This document shows positions 44,769 to 53,816 of a stretch of 64,000 bases of DNA, one piece after another. The stretch is from Woeseiaceae bacterium (GTDB taxonomy: Bacteria > Pseudomonadota > Gammaproteobacteria > Steroidobacterales > Woeseiaceae). A model generated the notes under the pieces. It ran no database searches. It worked only from the letters and a program-made list of their open reading frames with translations, and had not been told where the DNA came from. The stretch spans positions 47,660 through 111,659 of the forward strand of contig JANQPG010000002.1 in NCBI GenBank assembly GCA_028289545.1. Direction: 5' to 3'. A program made the translations under genes and the position numbers. The stretch's first letter is position 1. Each line of letters starts with the position of its first letter.

Positions 44769-45434
44769 TTAGTGAGCGAGCAGCAGTTCGAGGCGCCGGC
44801 CTACTCGTTGCGCCATGCTGGCAATTTCGCCGGAAAGCTCGACCGTGCGGTAGAGGAACATCGCGTGCACCGGGTCCAGTGTGTCTTCCAGCGTGTGAAT
44901 ATGCTCGAACAAGGCGTACTGCTGGCGTTCCGTTTCGGTCTCCATGCGGTCGAGCTCGTCGATCATGCTCTCGACAAGACTGGCCTCGGCTCCGCGAAAA
45001 CCCGAACTGAACAACTCGTCGAGTTCACGCACGCTCGTTCGCGCCTGATCGCTCACTGCGATGATCAGCTCGACGAACTCGCGAAAGCCCGCCGTAATCG
45101 GCCCCGGTATCGGCATCCGCCGGACCAGCACGGTGTTGGCGACCGCCAGCGTTCTGTTGGCTATCTTGTCCTGCACGACCAGGAGTTCGAGCAAATCCTG
45201 CCGCGGCACGGGCATGAACAAGCTCTTGGGCAAGTGCAGGCGGATTTCCTTCTTGACGGCGTCGGCCTCGTGCTCCAGCGATTCGATGCGTTCGCGAATG
45301 TCGGCGGCCGCCGACCAGTCCCCCGCAAACACGGCGTCGAAGAAATCGCCGAGCTGACTGGCCGCGCGATGGCACAGGTCTATATGCTTCTCGAGCGGCT
45401 GGACCGGAGAATCACCGAAAATGTTTGCCAGCAT
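44769..45434 (-). CDS. DUF47 / TIGR00153 PhoU-like protein
   Basis: 221 residues, almost entirely helical, with the PhoU-like three-helix repeats: 'PVQPLEKHIDLCHRAASQLG', 'LEHEADAVKKEIRLHLPKSL' and 'ELIIAVSDQARTSVRELDEL'. Such proteins accompany PiT transporters and are thought to regulate them. It precedes pit in a two-gene operon. Metal binding by E/DxxxD motifs is plausible. Confidence 0.93.
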   Translation of the reverse strand: MLANIFGDSPVQPLEKHIDLCHRAASQLGDFFDAVFAGDWSAAADIRERIESLEHEADAVKKEIRLHLPKSLFMPVPRQDLLELLVVQDKIANRTLAVANTVLVRRMPIPGPITAGFREFVELIIAVSDQARTSVRELDELFSSGFRGAEASLVESMIDELDRMETETERQQYALFEHIHTLEDTLDPVHAMFLYRTVELSGEIASMAQRVGRRLELLLAH

Positions 45435-45730
45435 TGGCGCCGATATTCCTGTTGTTCTTTAGCCGTTCGCGTCGGACCGTCGCAATGAACGTCGACAGCC
45501 CGGGGCCGGTCACCGGCCGCGGTCACCCGACCGTCCCCCCACGGCGGAGCGGCAATGCTACCACGCCGCCGGACCTGCTTGTCATTCCCGTTGGCGACCC
45601 GGATCGGGTGGTCAGCAACAGTCGAAGCGCGTGCTACACTCGGCCGCGGCACGGGATTGTGCCGTAACCCTTTGTTAACACGATCTAATGCCCTCGAGGG
45701 GCAAAAGAGGGAGGCGTCAAGACGCGCGAT
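45435..45730 (+). other. Gap upstream of the EVE gene with an extended -10 and a 5' hairpin
   Basis: An extended -10 (TGCTACACT, 45632-45640) is followed by a hairpin with arms CGGCAC (45647-45652) and GTGCCG (45659-45664), which would lie at the very 5' end of the transcript. A purine-rich GAGGG near 45708-45715 lies before the EVE ATG. I looked for 6S RNA, often near this gene family, and see no match. Confidence 0.35.
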
Positions 45731-46183
45731 ATGGCTCATTGGCTCATGAAATCCGAACCCGATGCCTACAGCATCGACGACCTGAAACGCGACAAGCGCG
45801 AACCGTGGGACGGCATTCGCAACTACCAGGCGCGCAACATGATGCGCGACGACATGCGGGTCGGCGACCACGTGTTCTTCTACCATTCCAACTGCAAGGA
45901 GCCCGGCATTGTCGGACTCGCCAAGGTGGCCAGCAAACCCTATCCGGACCACACCCAGTTCGACCCGGAATCGAAGTACTACGATCCGAAGAGCAGCGAA
46001 GACAATCCACGCTGGTGCCTAGTCGACGTACGCTATGTGCGTAAACTCAAGCGCACGATTACTTTGACCGAACTCAAGGCCATGCCGGAACTCGACGGTT
46101 TTGCGCTCACTCGGAAAGGCAACCGGCTCTCTATCATGCCCGTCGATGCCGAGCACTGGGATCTCATACTCGGCCTGGAATAG
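45731..46183 (+). CDS. EVE domain protein
   Basis: 150 residues, a complete EVE domain: 'HWLMKSEPDAYSIDDL', 'WDGIRNYQARNMMRDDM', 'GDHVFFYHSNCKEPGIVGLA' and 'WCLVDVRYVRKLKR'. The PUA-like fold, shared with Thy28 and YTH proteins, has an aromatic pocket for modified nucleobases in DNA or RNA. In bacteria it is often a stand-alone housekeeping gene. Eighteen bases separate it from the next gene. Confidence 0.94.
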   Translation: MAHWLMKSEPDAYSIDDLKRDKREPWDGIRNYQARNMMRDDMRVGDHVFFYHSNCKEPGIVGLAKVASKPYPDHTQFDPESKYYDPKSSEDNPRWCLVDVRYVRKLKRTITLTELKAMPELDGFALTRKGNRLSIMPVDAEHWDLILGLE

Positions 46184-46201
46184 CGACGCCAGGGTACCGC
46201 C

Positions 46202-47206
46202 TTGCTGAAACGATTTGCCGCCCTTACGCTGATACTGCTGGCGCTTGCCGCCTGGTGGCTCACGCCCCCGGCCCTGGACGACGACTATCCGTCGCGAGCC
46301 CTCGGGCAAACCGCGGAACTCGAGGCCACGCTTGCCGCCGAAGAGGCGCGCGTTGATAGCGAATTCGGCCTGATCGCCGGCACCGAAAAACGCATCGTCT
46401 GGCACGGCGAACCCGGCCGGATGAGTGAATATGCCGTCGTCTATCTGCACGGCTTCTCCGCCTCCCGCCAGGAGATTGCGCCGGTGCCCGCCATGGTGGC
46501 CGAGGCGCTCGGCGCGAACCTGTTCGAGACGCGCCTCCACGGCCACGGTCTGAGCCGCAATGCGCTGACGGACGTGCGCGCCGAGGACTGGCTTGCCGAC
46601 GGCGCCGAGGCGCTCGCCATCGGACGCAGGCTCGGGGAGCGACTGGTCGTCATTGGCACCTCGACCGGCGCGACCCTGCTGCTGGCGCTGGCCGGCGACG
46701 ACCATTTCGAGGCCATCGACACCCTGGTCATGCTGTCGCCGAATCACGGTCCGCACGACCCGGCATCGGTCTGGCTAACCCGGCCGTTCGGCCCGCTCAT
46801 TGCGCGTGCGCTGGTCGGCGAGTACCGCGAATGGCAGCCGGCCAACGACCTGCAGGCGCTCTATTGGACCACGCGCTATCCGACGGCGACGCTGGTGGAG
46901 ATGATGCGGCTCGTCGATCGCGCCAACACAATGACCGCCGCCGCGGCTGTACCGAAGGCGCTGTTGCTGTACTCGCCGGAGGACCGGGTGGTCTCCATCG
47001 ACAAACTGCTCGAGGCGTTCGATACGTTGCCCGCCGCAACCAAAGCCGCGCACGCCATGTCGGCCGACGGTGATCCCGGAAGGCACGTGCTGGCCGGCGA
47101 CGTGCTGTCCCCGGAAAGCAACTCGGTAACCGCCGAACGCATCGTAAGTTTCGTGCGCGGCGAGTCGCCTACTGAAGCCCCGCCGGCACCGCCCCCAGCG
47201 CGCTGA
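46202..47206 (+). CDS. Membrane-anchored alpha/beta hydrolase
   Basis: 334 residues from a TTG start at 46202. A hydrophobic N-terminal helix (about 5-20) anchors or exports it. The fold is clear: oxyanion 'VVYLHGFSASRQE', nucleophile Ser in 'IGTSTGATLLLAL', Asp in 'LLLYSPEDRVVS' and His in 'GDPGRHVLAGDVL'. The substrate is unknown; a carboxylesterase or lipase-like role is likely. The last 38 bases overlap the convergent Mur-ligase gene. The C-terminus is Pro/Ala-rich. Confidence 0.85.
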   Translation: MLKRFAALTLILLALAAWWLTPPALDDDYPSRALGQTAELEATLAAEEARVDSEFGLIAGTEKRIVWHGEPGRMSEYAVVYLHGFSASRQEIAPVPAMVAEALGANLFETRLHGHGLSRNALTDVRAEDWLADGAEALAIGRRLGERLVVIGTSTGATLLLALAGDDHFEAIDTLVMLSPNHGPHDPASVWLTRPFGPLIARALVGEYREWQPANDLQALYWTTRYPTATLVEMMRLVDRANTMTAAAAVPKALLLYSPEDRVVSIDKLLEAFDTLPAATKAAHAMSADGDPGRHVLAGDVLSPESNSVTAERIVSFVRGESPTEAPPAPPPAR

Positions 47207-48845
47207 GGCGCTCCTGGATCGGCGCCGAACCGCCCAGCGCCAGCATGATGACGAGATCGCCGGGCTGAGCCCAGTCCAGCGCCGCCGAAAACGATTCCAG
47301 CTCTTCGTCGTAGTGCCCGATCTCGGATTCCGAGAGTCCGCGTCGCAGCAGTTCTTCACGGATGATGCCGAAGACTTCACCACGTTCGCGCCCGCGGTGA
47401 TACAGCGCCAGTTCGGAGACGATCACGCGGTCCAGGCCAATGGCGTACGCATCGCGGGTGAGCTCAGCAATCGACACGTCCGGCCGGTCGCCCGCCTGGC
47501 CAAAACACAGTACCCGGCGCTTCGCCGGTATGGCCTCCGCCATCGTAAACAGCGCCTGCATGGCATGCGGATTGTGCGCAAAATCGACGAGTACCTTGCG
47601 TCCATCCACGTCGTACAGGTTACAGCGCCCGGGGTTGTCCTCGGGCGACATGCTCGAAAGCCCCGCCGCCACTTCGGCTGAACTGGCGCCGAGACAATGA
47701 CACACGGCCGCCGCCGCCAGCGCGTTGGCCACGTTGTGGCGCGCAGCTCCGTTGAGCGTGACCGGGATGTCGGTTACATCGACGATGTGCTCGCGCTCAT
47801 CATCCGCCAACCGATACAGCGCACCATCGTCGAGCACGAAGGCCAGCCGTGAGCGGCCGGGCAAGCCCTCGAGGCTGTCGGCGGACAAGGCGAACCAGAC
47901 GATCTCGCCGTCATAAGACCGTGCCTTGGCAACCAGTCGCGGATCTTCGGCGTTGAGCACAAGGCGGCCCTCCCCGCGCACGGCGCGACTCACGATCCAC
48001 TTGATATCGAGTAGTTCGTCGAGTGTGCTCGACCCAAAATCGCCAAGATGATCCTCGGCAATGTTGGTGATCAGCGAGACGTCCGCGCGTTGTACGCCAA
48101 GGCCGCGTCTCAAGAGGCCACCGCGCGCCGATTCGAGTATCGCGAGATCGACAGCCTGCTGACGCAGTACGGCGCGCGCACCACCGGGCCCCGACCAGTC
48201 GCCGCGGTCCAGCACATCGTGATTGACGGCAATCCAGTCGGTGGAACTCAAGCCCACCGTACGACCGGCCGTGATCAGGATGTGCTGCGCGAGCCGGACC
48301 GTCGTGGTCTTGCCGTTGGTGCCCGTAACGAGAGCCATGGGCACCGGCCGGTACTGCTGCCAGTCGATCTGCTGCGGGTCCGGCAGCGCTTTTACGGGCC
48401 AGGTGGCCGAGTGTTTGCCGAGACCCAGCGACGCCTCGTCATCGTCCCACAGGAACGGCACGCCTCGCTCCCCGGCAGCCGATTCGAGCGCCAGGAGTTC
48501 GGGGTTCCGTTCGTCGGCATAGGCCTCACGGGCCTGTTCGAGGCCAGCCGCATAATCGGCATTCTCATCAGCCGCCTCGGCGTAAGCCCATTCGTTGATG
48601 GCGCTCGCGGCGTACAGCGCGTCGATCGGCACCGTAAAGGCAAGGCTTGCGCCGCCGGCCAGCCGGACACTCCGGAACTCCGACTCCGGCCAATCGAATT
48701 CCTTGAGCATACGCCGGACTGCCGCTTCCCAGCGCGGCACGAACGTCTCGAGTTCGGCGTCGTCGCCGGCCACATCCAGAACGGCGGCGGGGAGGTCGAA
48801 CAACAGGCTGGGGCCGGTCAGGCGCCGTGCGTCAAGCATCTCCAT
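47169..48845 (-). CDS. Mur-ligase-family protein of the cyanophycin locus
   Basis: 558 residues from ATG at 48845 (ATGs at 48839 and 48890 are alternatives). Residues ~1-185 are an uncharacterised alpha/beta region. The rest is a Mur ligase core: P-loop 'VTGTNGKTTTVRLAQHIL', 'ITNIAEDHLGDFGSSTLDEL', and the C-terminal 'VDFAHNPHAMQALF'. It resembles the Mur half of CphA but has no ATP-grasp domain. It directly follows cphA. It may extend or prime the polymer, or ligate another amino acid; this is inference. Confidence 0.82.
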   Translation of the reverse strand: MEMLDARRLTGPSLLFDLPAAVLDVAGDDAELETFVPRWEAAVRRMLKEFDWPESEFRSVRLAGGASLAFTVPIDALYAASAINEWAYAEAADENADYAAGLEQAREAYADERNPELLALESAAGERGVPFLWDDDEASLGLGKHSATWPVKALPDPQQIDWQQYRPVPMALVTGTNGKTTTVRLAQHILITAGRTVGLSSTDWIAVNHDVLDRGDWSGPGGARAVLRQQAVDLAILESARGGLLRRGLGVQRADVSLITNIAEDHLGDFGSSTLDELLDIKWIVSRAVRGEGRLVLNAEDPRLVAKARSYDGEIVWFALSADSLEGLPGRSRLAFVLDDGALYRLADDEREHIVDVTDIPVTLNGAARHNVANALAAAAVCHCLGASSAEVAAGLSSMSPEDNPGRCNLYDVDGRKVLVDFAHNPHAMQALFTMAEAIPAKRRVLCFGQAGDRPDVSIAELTRDAYAIGLDRVIVSELALYHRGRERGEVFGIIREELLRRGLSESEIGHYDEELESFSAALDWAQPGDLVIMLALGGSAPIQERLSALGAVPAGLQ

Positions 48846-48861
48846 GCGCTTAGCCGCGCTC

Positions 48862-51654
48862 TCAGTCGCTTTCTTCGTCGACGCGGGCAATCCGCACGCC
48901 GCGCTCGTCGCTAATGATTTCGACGTCGCTCTCGAACTTGAAGTCTTCGGTCTCGGGCAGCTCGACGGTTACGGTCTTCTTCGGACCGGCGTCTTCGGCG
49001 TGCGCGCCGGAGTTGAAATAGATGATCTGCTTCCACGCCCGCTTGACGTTGTCGCCCAGGACCAGCACGAGGTCACCCGGTGCCGCGAGCTCGAGCGCGT
49101 GCAAGGTCGCCTCCTGCTCGTCGGGGACCACTTCGATGCAGTCGGCCGACACACCCTCTTCGAGCAACTTGTTCTTGAGCATGACGGCGACCTCGTCGGG
49201 GCCGCGGCCGCGGCGGTTGTCGTCGCAGCGGCAAATGTAGTGATCAAAATGCCCGGCAGCGGTTGCCGCGACATCGCGTATGTCCTCGTCACGCCGGTCG
49301 CCCGGTGCCGCGAGCACGACGATGCGCCGGCCGTCGACGTCGAAGCGCTCGACCAGCCCGCACATGGCTTTGACGGCGGCCGGGTTGTGCGCATAGTCGA
49401 GAATCACGCGGAACGGATGCTCGTTGTAGATGTTCATGCGGCCCGGCGCCTGGAAGAAGCTGGAATCGAAGGTCCTGAGCCCGTGGCGGATGTCCTCCAG
49501 GCTGATCCCGAGGTTGTAGGCCAGCGCGGCGGCAAACATGGCGTTCTGCACGTTGTGCATCGCGCGGCCTTCGACCGTTGCCGGGATCAGATGTGTCCAC
49601 AAAAGCGGCGTATGGCTCTCGGAGTCGTAGATCGTAATCATGTGGCCGTTCATGCCCTGTTCGAGAACAAACGCCTGACCGCCCGCCTTGATGTGCTGTT
49701 TGACCAGCGGATGTGCCGGGTTCATCGTCACGTAGCACAGCCTCTCGGCTTCGGTGTAGTCCGCCATGTTGAGGCAGTGCGGATCATCGGCGTTCAGCAC
49801 GGCCGCATCCTGCGCAATTTCGATCGGTATGCGTTTGACTTCGGCAAGCTGCTCGAGCGTGTCGACGCCTCGCAGGCCGAGATGATCAGACGAAATGTTC
49901 AGCACGCAGGACACGTTGCACGACCGAAAGCCCAGGCCGCTACGCAACATACCGCCCCGTGCCACCTCCATGACGGCGGCGTCCACGGACGGGTCGCGAA
50001 GGATGATGCTGGCCGCAACCGGACCCGTCATGTCCCCGGGAACGGACAGGTTTCCGTCGATGTAGACGCCGTCCGTCGAGGTCAGACCAACCGTCTTGCC
50101 GGACAGCTTCAGGATATGCGCCAGCATGCGCGAGGTTGTGGTCTTGCCGTTGGTGCCGGTGATGGCGGCAATTGGAATGCGGCTCGGCGAGTCGGGCGGG
50201 AACAGCATATCGAGCACGGAACCGCCGACGTCGCGCGGTGTACCTTCGGACGGCGCCACGTGCATGCGGAATCCGGGTCCGGCGTTGACCTCGCAGATGC
50301 CGCCGCCGGCGTCGCGATAGGACTCGGTAATGTCCTTGGTCAGGAAATCGACGCCGCCGATGTCGAGGTCGATGGCCCGGATCGCGCGGATCGCCATCTC
50401 GCGATTGTCGGGATGGATGATGTCGGTGACGTCGATTGCCGTGCCGCCGGTCGACAGATTGGCCGTCGAGCGCAAATAGACGACCTCGCCGCTGGCCGGC
50501 ACGGTATCGCGCCCGTAACCCAGTTTTTCGAGCAGGCGCTCAGCCTGATGGTCGAATTCGAGCCGGGTCAGCACCTTTTCGTGGCCAACCCCCCGGCGCG
50601 GGTCTTCGTTGACGATATCGACGAGCTGTTCGATCGTGTGTTTGCCGTCGCCGACGACGTGCCCCGGCACACGCTTTGCGGCGGCCACGAGTTCACCGTC
50701 GACCACGAGCAGCCGGTGATCGAAACCTTCGATGTACGATTCGACAACCACCGAGCGGCCGTGCTCGGCGGCCTTGGCAAAGCCGGCCTCGACTTCCTCG
50801 GGCGTTTTCAGGTTGATCGCCACACCGCGGCCGTGATTGCCGGCGAGCGGCTTCAGCACGACGGGGTAGCCGATGCGCTCGGCAGCACGAACAGCCTGCG
50901 AGGTGGCGCGTACGATGAATTGCTTCGGCACCGGAAGTCCCAGATCGCGCAGGATACTGTTGGTCTCTTCCTTGTCGGACGCCAGCTCGACCGCAATATT
51001 GCTCGTGCGGCCCGTCGTCGTGGCCTGAATGCGCTGCTGAAAACGACCGTGGCCGAACTGCACGAGACTGTAGTTGTTGAGGCGCAGCCACGGGATGTTG
51101 CGCTCCTCGGCAGCGCGTACCAGCGACGCGGTACTTGGGCCCAGCGCGCGCCGCTGCGCGTAGCGAATGAAGCGGTCGCGTTCCTCGGCGAAATCCCAGT
51201 CCTCGGCGGGCGCGTCTTCGGGACGGACTTCTTCCGGCAGCAGGCTGTGCAGGAGCTTCAGCGCCAGATGCCCTGCTTCGAGACCCACGGGTTTGTCGAG
51301 GTACTGGAACACCATGTTGTAGTGCCCCGGCTGGCCCTCGACGGAGCGGGTGCGGCCGAAAGTCACGGGCGAACCGGCAACGTTCTGCAGTTCGATCGCA
51401 ACGTGCTCCATGACGTGGCCCAGCCAGGTGCCCTCGTCCTCGCGCAGCCTGCGGACGAAACCGCCATGCACGCCGTACGAGCAGCCGTGCTCGTGCAGTC
51501 CGGGCAGAGCCTCGATCAGCCCTTCGACATACTTTTTGCCGAGTCTGCCCGTCGGCCACTCCTCCAGCACGCCCAGATCGAGGACGTGGCGGATGACCGG
51601 GAAGTGCGCGTAGATCGAAGGACCGACGTAGACGTTGCTGCTGACGATTTTCAT
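48862..51654 (-). CDS. cphA: Cyanophycin synthetase
   Basis: 930 residues with all three CphA parts. The N-domain starts 'MKIVSSNVYVGPSIYAHFPV'. The ATP-grasp domain includes 'PVVLKPLAGNHGRGVAINL' and adds Asp to the backbone. The Mur-ligase domain has P-loop 'AITGTNGKTTTSRMLAHIL' and 'ILDYAHNPAAVKAM' and adds Arg to the side chain. It makes multi-L-arginyl-poly-L-aspartate, a nitrogen, carbon and energy store. The C-terminal ~45 residues are acidic and extend past the core. cphB lies 42 bases upstream. Confidence 0.96.
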   Translation of the reverse strand: MKIVSSNVYVGPSIYAHFPVIRHVLDLGVLEEWPTGRLGKKYVEGLIEALPGLHEHGCSYGVHGGFVRRLREDEGTWLGHVMEHVAIELQNVAGSPVTFGRTRSVEGQPGHYNMVFQYLDKPVGLEAGHLALKLLHSLLPEEVRPEDAPAEDWDFAEERDRFIRYAQRRALGPSTASLVRAAEERNIPWLRLNNYSLVQFGHGRFQQRIQATTTGRTSNIAVELASDKEETNSILRDLGLPVPKQFIVRATSQAVRAAERIGYPVVLKPLAGNHGRGVAINLKTPEEVEAGFAKAAEHGRSVVVESYIEGFDHRLLVVDGELVAAAKRVPGHVVGDGKHTIEQLVDIVNEDPRRGVGHEKVLTRLEFDHQAERLLEKLGYGRDTVPASGEVVYLRSTANLSTGGTAIDVTDIIHPDNREMAIRAIRAIDLDIGGVDFLTKDITESYRDAGGGICEVNAGPGFRMHVAPSEGTPRDVGGSVLDMLFPPDSPSRIPIAAITGTNGKTTTSRMLAHILKLSGKTVGLTSTDGVYIDGNLSVPGDMTGPVAASIILRDPSVDAAVMEVARGGMLRSGLGFRSCNVSCVLNISSDHLGLRGVDTLEQLAEVKRIPIEIAQDAAVLNADDPHCLNMADYTEAERLCYVTMNPAHPLVKQHIKAGGQAFVLEQGMNGHMITIYDSESHTPLLWTHLIPATVEGRAMHNVQNAMFAAALAYNLGISLEDIRHGLRTFDSSFFQAPGRMNIYNEHPFRVILDYAHNPAAVKAMCGLVERFDVDGRRIVVLAAPGDRRDEDIRDVAATAAGHFDHYICRCDDNRRGRGPDEVAVMLKNKLLEEGVSADCIEVVPDEQEATLHALELAAPGDLVLVLGDNVKRAWKQIIYFNSGAHAEDAGPKKTVTVELPETEDFKFESDVEIISDERGVRIARVDEESD

Positions 51655-51696
51655 TATTCTAATCCTCTCTCCGCCAGCACTGCCTTGTCGTGATCT

Positions 51697-52518
51697 CTAT
51701 TCCGCGCTGGCCTCCCGAGTCTGAATCTGAAAACGGCCTCCCGCAACCAGAATATGCAGTTTTATCCCCAGGAGGCTCACGGGCTCTCCGCGGCGCGCGC
51801 GGTCCATCGAGGAATAGCTCAGGTCGGTGGGGTCGATTACCGTAATGCCGCCCGAACCGACCACCTCGAAGTCGTCGCCCGGGCTGATAAACGCCGCCGT
51901 GTCCTCGTCGAGGCCAATCCCGACCGCAAACGGGTTGTAGGCCAGCGCGGTCAACAGTCGGCCGAGCCGGTCCCGCTGCCGGAAATGCTGGTCGATGATG
52001 AATTTGTTGGTGAGACCCAGGCCGGGCGCCATTGTCACCATGTCGGGCCGCGGCGTCGAACCTTCGCTCCCGCCGGCAATCATGTGTTCGGGCATAAACG
52101 CCGCCCCGGCGGAGGTGCCGGCGACGTGCATGCCGCCTGCATTGCGCCGCCGTATGCGGGTTGCAACCTCGGTGCCGCCCAGCGTCGTCGACAGGCGCAG
52201 CTGATTGCCACCGGTCATGAACACGCCGTCCGCTTTGTCGATGTACTCGAGATCCGCACCGTGCTGACAATCCTCGCGCGTCTCGAAACCCAGCACGCGC
52301 GCGTGGCGCACGCCGAGGCGGCGAAACAGCTTCTCGTAATTGCGCCCGGTGTCCTCAAGCTCCGATGCCGTGGGGATAATGCCGATGCGTGAGGTCTTGC
52401 CGCCGCAAATCTCGACGAAACGGTCGAGAATTTCGGGGTTGTTGAGCTTCTCCTCGCCGCCGCCGATCGGGATCACGTAGCCGCGAGACGCTTCTTTACT
52501 TGTCGCTGCAGGACTCAT
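51697..52518 (-). CDS. cphB: Cyanophycinase
   Basis: 273 residues from ATG at 52518 (upstream in-frame ATG at 52581 lacks family sequence). The catalytic Ser is in 'HVAGTSAGAAFMPEHM', and 'GVFMTGGNQLRLSTTLGGT' is another conserved block. The enzyme is a serine exopeptidase that cleaves cyanophycin to beta-Asp-Arg dipeptides. It lies between iadA and cphA in one operon, so synthesis and breakdown genes are expressed together and control is probably at enzyme level. Confidence 0.95.
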   Translation of the reverse strand: MSPAATSKEASRGYVIPIGGGEEKLNNPEILDRFVEICGGKTSRIGIIPTASELEDTGRNYEKLFRRLGVRHARVLGFETREDCQHGADLEYIDKADGVFMTGGNQLRLSTTLGGTEVATRIRRRNAGGMHVAGTSAGAAFMPEHMIAGGSEGSTPRPDMVTMAPGLGLTNKFIIDQHFRQRDRLGRLLTALAYNPFAVGIGLDEDTAAFISPGDDFEVVGSGGITVIDPTDLSYSSMDRARRGEPVSLLGIKLHILVAGGRFQIQTREASAE

Positions 52519-52592
52519 GAACTGTCTGGTCCGTTGTTCTTGTTGATGTTTACTGTGGGTGCCGGATGCGAAGCCTTGCAAAAAACGAGCGA

Positions 52593-53747
52593 CTATTCAA
52601 AGGTTCCTGCAATCAGCTGCCCGCCCTCGCGTACGTGCCAGATGCCGCCTGCCATGACGTCGCGGATGTGATGCTGTTCGTCGAGCACGACGAGATCGGC
52701 GCGTGCGCCCTGCCGAATCCGGCCGCGATTATGAAGGCGCAGCAACGACGCCGCGTTGCTGGTGAAGGCCGGTAACACGGTCTCCAGAGGAGCGCCCGAC
52801 TCCAGCAGCTGACGGAGCGTATCGGCCAGAGTGGCCGGGTGGCCAATGTCCATGTGCGTCAGGACGCCGTCGGCATCGAATTCGGGTAAACAGCCTCCGC
52901 CGTCGGAACTCAGGGTGACCTTGGCGGGCGGAGCCCCGGAATCGAGGTAGCGCAGCAGCGCTGTTGCCGCCGGTATCGAGGGGTCCCGATCGCCCACTTC
53001 GTATGCCGTAATGTCGACCGTCGAACCACCGCGGGCAAGTTCCAGCGCCTCGTCGAACAGCTCGGGCTTTCGATTGACATGGGTGGGGTTGAAAACCCTC
53101 GGCGGCAACTCGCTCACGGCAAGCGCCTCGCGCACGAGTTCGAGACCGCGGTGACCGTCACCGATATGCAAATGCAGAATGCCGGCTTTGCCCGTCATTA
53201 CGCCGGCGACGTGCGCCTCGCTCGCCAGTTTCAAAATTTCGTCCAGCGTGGGCTGGCTCGAGCGGTGATCGCTGATAGCCACTTCGCCCACGCCAATGAT
53301 CGGGTCGACGTACACGATGTCGCGGCGGACGCTGCCGGTCAGCGTGACGGGCGGCACATGATAGCCGCCGCAGTGGCACCAGGCGCCCAGCCCCTCCTCG
53401 CGCAGTCCGTACGCCGCGGCCACGAGCCCAGCGGTGTCGCGCGTCGTGTCGTCGGTACCCAGCACGCCGACGGCGCTCGTGACGCCGGCTCTCGTAAATC
53501 GCGACAAGGGCACCGGCGGAACTCGGCTTGAAAAACCGGATTCTCCGCCGCCACCGGTCAGGTGTGCATGACCGTCTACCAGTCCGGGAATCAGTGGCCG
53601 GCCTTCGAGGTCGACGCTCTCAACGGCCGCGGTGACCGGCGCCGAACCGGGTTTCCCCAGCCACACTATTTGGCCGCCCGCCACGAGCAGATCACAGATT
53701 TGTAGAGGTTCGGGCGCGTAGACGCGCGCGTTGGACAGCTTTAGCAA
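52593..53747 (-). CDS. iadA: Isoaspartyl dipeptidase (beta-aspartyl peptidase)
   Basis: 384 residues of the amidohydrolase superfamily. 'GLVDGHAHLTGGGGESGF' carries the HxH metal ligands (His60, His62), 'TVNRKPELFDEALELARGG'-type text includes the metal His ('PTHVNRKP'), and 'VTLSSDGGGCLP' the catalytic Asp. It splits beta-Asp-Arg to aspartate and arginine, completing cyanophycin recycling. The bridging residue that is a carboxylated Lys in E. coli IadA appears as Glu155 here ('GVGEVAISDHRS'). It heads the operon. Confidence 0.92.
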   Translation of the reverse strand: MLKLSNARVYAPEPLQICDLLVAGGQIVWLGKPGSAPVTAAVESVDLEGRPLIPGLVDGHAHLTGGGGESGFSSRVPPVPLSRFTRAGVTSAVGVLGTDDTTRDTAGLVAAAYGLREEGLGAWCHCGGYHVPPVTLTGSVRRDIVYVDPIIGVGEVAISDHRSSQPTLDEILKLASEAHVAGVMTGKAGILHLHIGDGHRGLELVREALAVSELPPRVFNPTHVNRKPELFDEALELARGGSTVDITAYEVGDRDPSIPAATALLRYLDSGAPPAKVTLSSDGGGCLPEFDADGVLTHMDIGHPATLADTLRQLLESGAPLETVLPAFTSNAASLLRLHNRGRIRQGARADLVVLDEQHHIRDVMAGGIWHVREGGQLIAGTFE

Positions 53748-53816
53748 GATGCAGCCGGTGATACGGAAAGGCCGCTAGTTTACATGAGCGTCGAGGGCTT
53801 GGCGTACACTAGGGCG

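Noticed and set aside
45435..45730. 6S RNA upstream of the EVE gene
   Set aside because: 6S RNA is often near related genes, but I could not find the paired flanks and central bubble it needs.
48595..51693. A 1032-codon open frame on the plus strand across cphA
   Set aside because: It is antisense to the clearly recognised cphA. High third-position GC keeps the opposite frame free of stops; the translation matches no protein pattern.
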